Below are positions 31,749-64,000 of a stretch of 64,000 bases of DNA, piece after piece. The position numbers and the translations under genes were made by a program. How positions within the stretch are numbered: the first letter of the stretch is position 1; the number at the start of each line of letters is the position of its first letter. The notes below the pieces were generated by a model, which had not been told where the DNA came from, did no database searches, and was given only the letters and a program-made list of their open reading frames with translations. The stretch is from Amoebidium appalachense (lineage: Eukaryota; Ichthyosporea), in assembly GCA_963693365.1 (NCBI GenBank), contig CAVNZM010000011.1:9052001-9116000 (forward strand). The letters run 5' to 3'.

Positions 31749-31795
<47 letters not shown>

Positions 31796-31968
31796 ACACA
31801 CACACAACACACACCACATACACACAGACACACACAGACACGCACACACCACACATGCGCGCACTCATGGGCATACATGCACAGATCAAGCATCCACCCG
31901 AACATAAACGTCACTGATACACACACTGCATGCATGCATTGTGCCCCCCCACCCCTCCCCCCCCCCCT

Positions 31969-32054
<86 letters not shown>

Positions 32055-32061
32055 TGCACAT

Positions 32062-32101
<40 letters not shown>

Positions 32102-32401
32102 TGTCAAGCCGAAACTTGCTCTAGTGCAATCTTTTCTGGAGAACATAGGGCTTCTCTTGGCGATGTGGGCCTCAGTGTGTCCAAGTGTCTTTCTCTGCCC
32201 TGTTTTGTTTCCAAGTTTTATTTTTTGTGGATATTTTCATTGGCATGACATGACACCATGACACGAATCATCAGCTCAGGTGTATCTCACGTCTCCAATG
32301 AGTCAGCCTACATTACACCTTGTATGGTGGGGATCTTTGGTATTTTTGAAATAAAACTTCTGGGGAGGGACCTCATGTGGGGGGGCCCCGGCGCGGGGGA
32401 A

Positions 32402-32444
<43 letters not shown>

Positions 32445-32603
32445 GGGGGGGGGGGGGGGGGGGATACCCACAAAATCAATGTCCCAAGCTGTCCCAGGCC
32501 TGGTGGTTAAACACCCCCCCCCCCCCCCCCCCCCCCCACCCCCCGCGGCACATGCGCATGATTGCCAATTTGAAATACTAAATTACCAGACTGAGTACGT
32601 GTC

Positions 32604-32647
32604 CACCAAGGCCTCCTAAATAGCACTCCATTTAGGAGGCCTTGGTG
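32604..32647. repeat. Perfect 18-bp stem hairpin
   Basis: CACCAAGGCCTCCTAAAT pairs perfectly with ATTTAGGAGGCCTTGGTG across an 8-base spacer. The sequence around it is not repetitive. It could be a terminator-like or small-RNA hairpin, or the remnant of a palindromic element. Confidence 0.6.
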
Positions 32648-33500
32648 TCCGACTCGGACTCCACCCACCATGTTCAATACTCCTACTCTTTTTATTGTTT
32701 ATAAAAAACATGCATGTAATTCGTTACGGTCAACTGGTGCGCAATATAATTATGCATGATTAGGGCCCGGGGCAACATCTTGGATCGTGCTCATATATAT
32801 CATGCGGTGTTCGTGTGAGCCATGTAACAAGTGTACGTACGTAAATGTGGCGTATACTACACATTACTATACTATAGTATACTATACTATACTATGCTAT
32901 GCTATACTATACTATACTATACTATACTATACTATACTATACCGTATACTACTGGTATACCAAATATATTCGCATGTGTACGTACGTGTATGTCACCTGC
33001 AGCACGTGCTCATATGTCTCGCTGGCCACAATTGCAGCAAGTTGTGCACCTCGTATGTGCATTCATGACACTCTTGCCCGTAATACACGTGTGTCCACGT
33101 ACGTGTCACGGAAAGTGTGTGTGTGTTCCGGTGCACGCAGTCACTGTGGCAGGACTAGTACCGAGGGAAGCGGGGAAGGGGGGGGGGGGGGGGGGGGGGG
33201 GAGGGGGGAGGGGGGCCGGGGGGGGGGGGACCGGGAGGGACTCCGAGGGGGGAGGAGGGGGGAGGTGTAGCTAAGCCTTGAGTTTAATGAGCTTCAATGT
33301 GTACGTTTTGCAAGCCCTGGGTCGGAATTGTATATAAGCCGTTGAGTCTTAGATTCATGATCATGGCAGCCTGGGGGAGGGGGGGGGAGGGGGGGGGGGA
33401 GGGGGGGGGAGGGGGGGGGGAGGGGGGGGGGGAGGGGAGGGGGAGGGGGGGGGGGGAGGGGGGAAGGGGGAAGACCGCCGTAAACCGTCCTAATTTGCAG

Positions 33501-33602
33501 GGGGTCGGTCAGGTGGCAGAGGTGGGTCCCGCCTCCTCCCTCGAGCTCTTCCACATTCAAACGCAAGAATCGCCGGCCGGATCCGGAGGGAGCAGCCAAT
33601 AA
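33501..33602 (+). CDS. Doubtful terminal exon
   Basis: TTTGCAG, then 33 open codons (GVGQVAEVGPASSLELFHIQ, then TQESPAGSGGSSQ) with a TAA that overlaps AATAAA (33598-33603). No partner exon or family was recognised. Chance cannot be excluded. Confidence 0.15.
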   Translation, partial: GVGQVAEVGPASSLELFHIQTQESPAGSGGSSQ

Positions 33603-33692
33603 AGTGCAATGATCCCGGCAAGAATCCCAAAGCCCATTGCCTCCGATCCCGCAATAAACCAAAGTGGAGGCTCAGCCTCATGCATCCCCCCC

Positions 33693-33753
<61 letters not shown>

Positions 33754-33821
33754 CACCGCCCACGGCCCCTTCCCATACCTCTATGTTGTGTCACAGCTGC
33801 AGGTCTAGACGTGTGTATGTG

Positions 33822-34120
33822 AGGGCCCAACCACATCGGCAGAGTCAACTTGCAAAAGCCGAATTATTCTGCAGAAGCGGAATTATTCAGCAAAAAGTTT
33901 TTTGCAGAATTATTCTGCAAAAGCAGAATCACTCTGCTTTTAGCAGAATCACTCTGCTTTTAGCAAAATTATTCTGCTTTTAGCCGAATTATTCCGCAAA
34001 AAGCAGAATCATTCTGCTTTTGATTTTAGCAGCTTGATTCTGCTATTTGCAGAATAATTCTGCTTTTTGCAGAATAATTCTGCTCGACGCAAGTTGATTC
34101 AGCTGATGTGGTTGGGCCCT
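33822..34120. mobile_element. 299-bp MITE-like element with terminal inverted repeats
   Basis: Termini AGGGCCCAACCACATC...TCAACTTGC and their inverted partner (GCAAGTTGATTC...GATGTGGTTGGGCCCT) match over about 32 bases with few differences. Both ends are flanked by TATGTG (33816-33821 and 34121-34126), a likely 6-bp target duplication. The interior is almost entirely short palindromes of the type GCAGAATNATTCTGC separated by T or A runs. No coding capacity. Confidence 0.8.
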
Positions 34121-34126
34121 TATGTG

Positions 34127-34145
34127 TCCGTGACACTAATCGAGT

Positions 34146-34224
<79 letters not shown>

Positions 34225-34279
34225 ACGGTGTATGTGTGTGTGAGTGTGAGTGAGTGAGTGAGTGAGTGAGTGAGTGAGT

Positions 34280-34336
<57 letters not shown>

Positions 34337-34339
34337 ACG

Positions 34340-34386
<47 letters not shown>

Positions 34387-34582
34387 ACGGTGTGTGTGTG
34401 GGTGTGTGTCACGGTGTGTGTGTGTGTGTGCGTGTGTGTGTGTGTGTTTGTGTGCACGTTTGTGTGTGCACGTGTGTGTGTGTGTGTGTGCATCCACGGT
34501 GTCGCGTGTTTGCGCATATGTGCGCTTGTGGGCACCCGCATCACACATACATAGAGCCTTGTGTTCCTTTCTCCTTTTTTTT

Positions 34583-34613
<31 letters not shown>

Positions 34614-34655
34614 CCCGGTGGCAACTTAAACGGTGGGGAAGCGGGAACTAGTGCT

Positions 34656-34692
<37 letters not shown>

Positions 34693-34797
34693 TACTTCAA
34701 TGTTCCAGTGGCAACGTTTTATGTATCTCATAGGCAGTACGCGCCAGCAGAGAAACATTCGATGGCACGAGCACACCCATATCTGTACACATACATC

Positions 34798-34864
<67 letters not shown>

Positions 34865-35573
34865 CGCTGGTCCAGCCACGCGACCTTATGGTTCGAAACG
34901 TTTTGCTGCAGCCTTACGTCAGAACAAAACACATGCGGCATGGTACATTCCTTTTTATGCATAAACATTTCTATCTATAGTTACATATCCGGTGAAGCTA
35001 CATAGCAGTTATCGTGCTGTATCTATAATGCCTACATGTCTTATTATCAGCAAACCGTTATATCCAAACTGGTGACAGAAGTCATCAATTAAGTCGGTTT
35101 AAAAAACCAAAAAAAAAGCCAAGAAGGCTAGATAAATGATGCAACTGCCTATAGATTGATAACCACACACATTCATTTTTGCCGATTAGACACTCATCAT
35201 ACGAGAGGAAAAACATTTTCATGCCTACAGTGTCACGCACGTGCACGTGTGAGTATGTGTGTGTGTGTGTGTGAAAGTGTTTTCATGGCATATATGTTGC
35301 ACAAGTATACACGAATAATTTTGCTTATTGCTCATTCTTGATAGTGGGGGGAGGAGGAGAGGTGGTGAAAAGAGGTTGAGGGGAAAAGTAGTGTATGTGT
35401 ACGTGTGTACGTGTGTGCATATTTGTTTGTATGGATGTGTGTGTGTGTGTGTGTCTGTGTGTGTGGGTGTGTGTGTGTGTGTGCGTGTGCGTGTGCGCGC
35501 GCACGTGTGCATGTGTATGTGTGTGTTTGCGTGTAAGTGTTGCGAGAGTGTGTTTACACGTAAGTTTTATAAA
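34127..35573. other. Intergenic and 3' flank of the 7TM-lipase gene
   Basis: (GT)n with TGAG and TCACGG interruptions (34149-34490), poly-T, poly-G to about 34691, an (AT)n run of about 31 units (34799-34860), unique AT-rich DNA, and GT-rich DNA near 35390-35540. No exon was seen. Confidence 0.5.
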
Positions 35574-59720
<24,147 letters not shown>

Positions 59721-59735
59721 CTGCAAAGGGGGGGA

Positions 59736-59766
<31 letters not shown>

Positions 59767-60256
59767 AGGGGTTGGAATACGAAAGATGGTACAAAGTACA
59801 ACTACACAATGAGAAGCACGGTACAGGAATCATGCAAAGGCAAACATTCAAGTATGCAACATCAGCAATGCGCGCAGCATGCAACATAAGCAGAACCCAT
59901 CCTCCGGGGGAGAGCGGGGGGGAGGGGGGGGGAGAGGGGGTAGAATGTGTTGCAAAGTAAACAGTGCACGGCGGACAACACAGTATGTATTTTGCGAGCA
60001 TACGCAAGATAATATGCTGGGGGGGGGGTAGCGGTGGATTGGGCAGGGACGTTGTACCTCTGAACGTGTCCAAGAATTAATTGCAGAGTACTATAGCTAG
60101 TACGCACTTGATTTCAACTTTCAACCCATACCAGGCTCCGTCCAAGTGGCCGTGCATCCTATAGCAACATCCCCCCCCCATCCTTCGATCCCTACCAAAA
60201 ACAAAACGCACTTGCATCCTCACATGTACATAACCCCCTTCCCCAAACACACAAAT

Positions 60257-60295
<39 letters not shown>

Positions 60296-61361
60296 AAAAA
60301 CAAACAAAAAAAAAACAGCACGCATTACACGCACACACGCATTCGAGCGCGCGCGTGCTGCTAATCTAATGTGCTGTACGTAGAAGGTGTCTGTGTGTGT
60401 TTGGGGGGGAGGGGGGGGGGGGGCATGTAAATATTAGAAGGGCTTAAAACTAAGGCTCAAACAACTTAGAAACAACAAAGAACCGGTCTCCGACTCCCCC
60501 ACTCCCCCCCCCCCCCCCGCCGCATACACACACAAACACACACACACACACCCACACAGAGAGAGAGAGAGAGAGGGAGGGAGAGATCGCACGAGAGAGA
60601 GAGAGAGGGAGGGAGAGATCTAGAGAGATGGGGGGAGGGGGGGGGGGGGGGGTTTGAATGCGTCATCAAGTACGAAGTACACAAGAACAATTGCTTATGC
60701 AGGCAAGGGCAGTGGGAAAGGTCGGGGGCTAAAGTTGCAGCAGTAAGCAGAAGCAAGAAAAACATTCATAGGAACTCAGGAGACGGGGCTTCTGGGAAGC
60801 TCCCCCGTCGCTACCTAAGTCGATACTTCCCTGGCTAACACGGGGGGCCGGACACCTGACGGTGCCGCGCTGATCAACTGATACTGCATGATCATGACAG
60901 GTAATGGGGGGTGAATTGGGGGAAGGAAAAAGTGTATTAAAGGGAAGCCTGATGGTGAAATTAATCACTTCTGAATCAGTGAACCAGTGGTTCTGTGTAT
61001 TACAACCGTAAATACACCGAAAATCCTTTGGTAAACAGAAAAGCAAAAAAATGTTATACTACCATTCCCTAAAAAAAAAAAAAGGAGGACATGGTTACGT
61101 TCGTCCAAAAAAAACCACCTGTGCAACACACGTCAGAGATAATATCGATATGCAACATCACCCAGTATACATATGATCATTGGCCGTTTGATCGTGTTCA
61201 CTACAACACTACCTTGCAAAACATATTCACCTTGTACGCGTTCTACATATGATGTATCAACCCGCCTACAAACCATATCATTACAAGTGTACAATACTTA
61301 ACACACTATAAACCCATCTACACACCCATGTCTAAAAAACGAAACATAATTTTACAGCAAA
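59721..61361. other. Region between the lipase and proline-rich genes
   Basis: Two family 2 dispersed repeats follow G-rich tracts (59776-59908 and 59940-60020), then a poly-C/poly-A run (60257-60300), the segmental repeat at 60640-60842 and AT-rich unique DNA. A weak exon candidate near 60125-60170 (MHGHLDGAWYG or DARPLGRSL) may be part of the missing 5' end of the lipase gene, but neither reading is convincing. Confidence 0.45.
60640..60842 (+). repeat. Segmental repeat unit B (internally deleted copy of 48497-48900)
   Basis: Poly-G, TTTGAATGCGTCATCAAGTA, then GTACACAAGAACAA joined directly to TTGCTTATGCAGG and the same 150-bp tail ending CCCTGGCTAACA. About 200 bases present in unit A are absent at the join. 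Confidence 0.75.
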
Positions 61362-63442
61362 TTAGTATTGTGGTGGTGGTGGGCGACGAGGTGTAACCGC
61401 CGGGGGAGCTGGACGGCTTGGTACAGAAGGCGGGGCCGGCCGGGTCGGGATCCGCGAATCAAAATCACTCTCTCCTGAGGGAATAGATGGGGGAGGAGGG
61501 CGGGAGGGGACCGTAGATTTTCCAGGGCGGGGGGGTGCTATGGGCCTCACAGGGGCAACATCTGACGGGATCGCCGGAGGCGGCGGCCGATCAGGCGTTC
61601 TGATTGGTTGGGCCGTAATCGAACTGCCAAAGGACTGATTTGATTGGTTGCTTGGTGGAGGCGGGCGAGAGGGGGTGTCGTCTTCAATGTATTCTTCCTC
61701 GTCCGATTCAACGGTCCATTTTTTCTTCTCCTGCTTGCGATCCGGCTCCCACAATCCCGCCGATCCGACATTGTTGTTGTTATTGTTGTTGTTATCGGAA
61801 TACCGATTGTCGTAATCGTAATCGTTATCGTATCCTCCCCCAATATTGTTGTTTCCTTGGTCCGCTTTCTCCTTGGAGCCACTCTTTGACGCTTTACGAA
61901 TTAGCGCTTTCGCTTTTTCAATCGCGCCCGTCTTGCCCCCCCTCTCCCCCCTGAGCGCGCGGTTGGTAAATTTCGCTCTCGGGGACGTCGCTCATTCGTC
62001 GCCCCGCGGCGTTTTCGTCTTGATCGTACCCGCTTGAAATATTGGGATTAGACCCTGACCCCCACGGATCCGATTTGGTCTTCGATCCCATTTTCCGCCT
62101 GAGCCACGATCCTCTCCGCTCCAATTTTGCGTCCGATTGGCTCCGTTGGATCCCATCGTCGATTATGTCGGCATCGGCGAAATTTGACCCGCGATCGGAA
62201 GAAAGATCCGATGGCTTGCTGTTAGATTTCCGAATTTTCGAAATTACGCCGCTCGCCATATCCCCCACCGCCGCCGCGGCGCTGCCCGCGGCATTTCCCA
62301 CCCCGGCGCCGGCTTTTGCGACACCCCCCCAGGCCCCTCCGCTCTTTGAGTCTTGCTGCGATTGCGAAGAACCCCCCCCACAAATTCCTTTCAGACCCCG
62401 GCTGCCACAAATCATCATCATTTCCTCCGGCCCCGCCATAACCACCACCGCTTCCACTCACGCGCCTGTTTTCACCCCCCCACCTGCCCGAATTTTCACC
62501 ACCATATGTTTCCCCTCCGTACGTTGCGTTGTCGGGAAGGTGAACAGGATCGACGGTTGGTTTACTCGTCTGTCTCTTAAACTTCCCCAATGCACCGCTA
62601 ATCGTTTTTCCTACCGCGCTACCAACACCAGTATTTTCCTTTGCGGCGCTTGAATGCCCTCTCTCTCCCCACGCTCCATATTCCTCGTGAGTATTCCCCC
62701 CTGTCGCGTTCTCCGAACCCCCCCACCCTGAAGACTGGGGAACTTCTTCCAAACCGCCCTTACTAGTCGACCGTTTCAGTTTCGCCAACACAACCGAACC
62801 ACTCATCCCTTTGTTTCGCTCTTTCTCCTGTGTTCCTACCGCCGACCAAATATCCCTCTCGTATCCTGCCGCGGGAGAAACATTACTCCCCCCCGTTCCC
62901 GACGTGTATTGATCCACAAGAGAAGGGCTCGCACCCCACGCCGAGGGGCTCGCTTCAGATTGAATATTTGGCGAGTAAGTGGAAGAAACATTCGAGCCAC
63001 CCCTGGGTGTAACGTTTGCGTGTGGGGAAGACGTGGGAGGCTGCGTTGGTGCGGGCGTAGGAACAAACGCACGCTGTTTTGGTGGCGGTTGGTCGAATGA
63101 AACAGCACCACTTACGCTCCACTCTTCCGTTTCCGTTGCGTCAATATCATCTTCCAAAAGCGACATGTCCTTTTTCTTTCCGATCCCAACCGCACCGATG
63201 CGCGAAGAAACAGCGGATGTCGCGTCTGCGACGACCGATTTGGGCGACACCTTTTGCTTGGGTTGTGGTGGGGGTTCAAACAAATTTGCGCCGCCGTAAT
63301 TTGATTGTGCGCTTTGTTCCCACGCGCGACGCTGATCGGGAGAGGAACCAATGGTGGAAGGCGATTGGTTGTTTTTGGTTGAGAGAGCGATGAAGGGGTC
63401 GGCGTTGCTGGTGGGTGCGGGTGAAAGGTTGGGCCTGTGCAT
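61362..63442 (-). CDS. Proline-rich protein with repeated basic-serine motifs; frame broken at two G-runs
   Basis: Reading from ATG 63442 to TAA 61362 gives 692 aa if one G is removed from each of two G-runs (near 62377-62384 and 61936-61942). Both breaks are +1, and composition is continuous across them. An acceptor-like CAG before 63434 means the ATG may instead lie in an upstream intron; an in-frame stop lies about 60 bases further upstream. Visible features: DPF near the start (an endocytic adaptor-binding type motif), acidic segments, and a basic-serine motif repeated along the chain (AKLKRSTSKGG, GKFKRQTSKPT, SKIRKSNSKPS, IRKASKSGSKEK). Next come an Asn/Asp-rich stretch and a C-terminal run of SH3-ligand-like RPPPP/RPAPP repeats ending RRPPPPQY. 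No catalytic domain. A scaffold or endocytic/cytoskeletal role is possible but not shown. Confidence 0.65.
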
Positions 63443-63454
63443 ATGTGGCTGGTG

Positions 63455-63886
63455 GGTTAGAGTGGAATTGATAGCACTGTAATTGCGTATGTAAAGATTA
63501 TGCCTACACTAGGGGTAACAAACATGGGTTAGAGTGGAATTGATAGCACTGTAATTGCGTATGTAAAGATTATGCCTACACTAGGGGTAACAAACATGGG
63601 TTAGAGTGGAATTGATAGCACTGTAATTGCGTATGTAAAGATTATGCCTACACTAGGGGTAACAAACATGGGTTAGAGTGGAATTGATAGCACTGTAATT
63701 GCGTATGTAAAGATTATGCCTACACTAGGGGTAACAAACATGGGTTAGCGTGGAATTGATAGCACTGTAGTTGCGTATGTAAAGATTATGCCTACACTAG
63801 GGGTAACAAACATGGGTTAGAGTGGAATTGATAGCACTGTAGTTGCGTATGTAAAGATTATGCCTACACTAGGGGTAACAAACATT
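63455..63886. repeat. Six tandem 72-bp repeats
   Basis: Six head-to-tail units of exactly 72 bases (starts 63455, 63527, 63599, 63671, 63743, 63815). Only two or so positions vary (AGAGTGG/AGCGTGG, GTAATT/GTAGTT). It lies just upstream of the proline-rich gene's first ATG, so it is in that gene's promoter, 5' UTR or first intron. Confidence 0.95.
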
Positions 63887-64000
63887 GGGCGGGTGGGCGG
63901 GTGGGTAACCATGTTAGCAAAAACAGCAATCCAAAAAGGAAAACATTACATCCACATGCACGTGATTGCAAACAAAGAGAGCCAAAGCAAGCAAACCGGT

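Larger units (their letters stand above)
29756..33815. other. Gene-poor intergenic region with two doubtful terminal exons
   Basis: CCCCT, poly-C, (CA)n and (TC)n repeats, a family 1 dispersed repeat at 31396-31533, a TATAC pentamer run at about 32875-32943, a hairpin at 32604-32647 and G-rich tracts at 32399-32463 and 33178-33260. Only the two exon-like segments listed separately show any coding potential. Confidence 0.5.

Noticed and set aside
60125-60170. 5' exon of the 7TM-lipase gene
   Set aside because: Two readings with different donors are possible and neither joins to 59720-59641 both in phase and with a strong acceptor. Left unassigned.
63455-63886. CRISPR-like array
   Set aside because: Units are contiguous 72-mers with no unique spacers, and the genome is eukaryotic. 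The same reasoning excludes the 21-bp array at 38770-38945 and the minisatellite at 43020-43392.

Overview
This window is eukaryotic nuclear DNA. Genes are broken into short exons with GT-AG introns (one candidate GC-AG), and there are branch-point-like TACTAAC and AATAAA signals. There are no operons or ribosome binding sites. Introns and intergenic DNA are dominated by (CA)n/(GT)n, (GA)n and GGGA microsatellites and by very long poly-C/poly-G homopolymers. The organism is probably an intron-rich protist or other unicellular eukaryote; the sequence alone does not allow a lineage call.

Layout. 445-4011 (+): 3' part of a PAS-domain protein with a long disordered tail. 8060-25217 (-): complete 21-exon gene for an EXD3/Mut-7-type 3'-5' exonuclease, about 759 aa; it is convergent with the PAS gene and divergent from the next one. 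25956-29755 (+): complete 5-exon gene for a 131-aa predicted mitochondrial single-span protein. 29756-35573: gene-poor, with two doubtful terminal exons, a 299-bp element with terminal inverted repeats and a perfect hairpin. 35574-59720 (-): at least 24 exons encoding a TMEM181-like 7TM protein fused to a class-3 lipase domain, about 975-1000 aa. 57709-58700 (+): intronless MYND zinc-finger gene, apparently inside the first intron of the lipase gene. 61362-63442 (-): proline-rich, basic-repeat protein of unknown function whose frame is broken twice at G-runs. 63455-63886: six copies of a 72-bp tandem repeat.

Exon coordinates were set by requiring splice consensus, an open frame and matching phase at each junction. 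In the exonuclease, small mitochondrial and lipase genes the phases close exactly from exon to exon. In the PAS gene one junction (562 to 1407) does not close, so an exon is missing there.

The most unusual signals concern introns. (1) At least eight splice junctions have been copied into tandem repeats lying in the adjacent intron, so decoy donors or acceptors, often with attached exon sequence, sit next to the real ones. (2) A long poly-C tract, always in the sense orientation, begins within about 4-25 nt of many 5' splice sites (17 of about 48 counted), while (CA)n runs commonly form the acceptor. (3) Short dispersed repeats of at least two related families each abut a poly-G tract. (4) The 7TM-lipase fusion suggests a receptor-like membrane lipase. 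I could not run alignments, structure prediction or RNA mapping; family calls rest on motifs read by eye.
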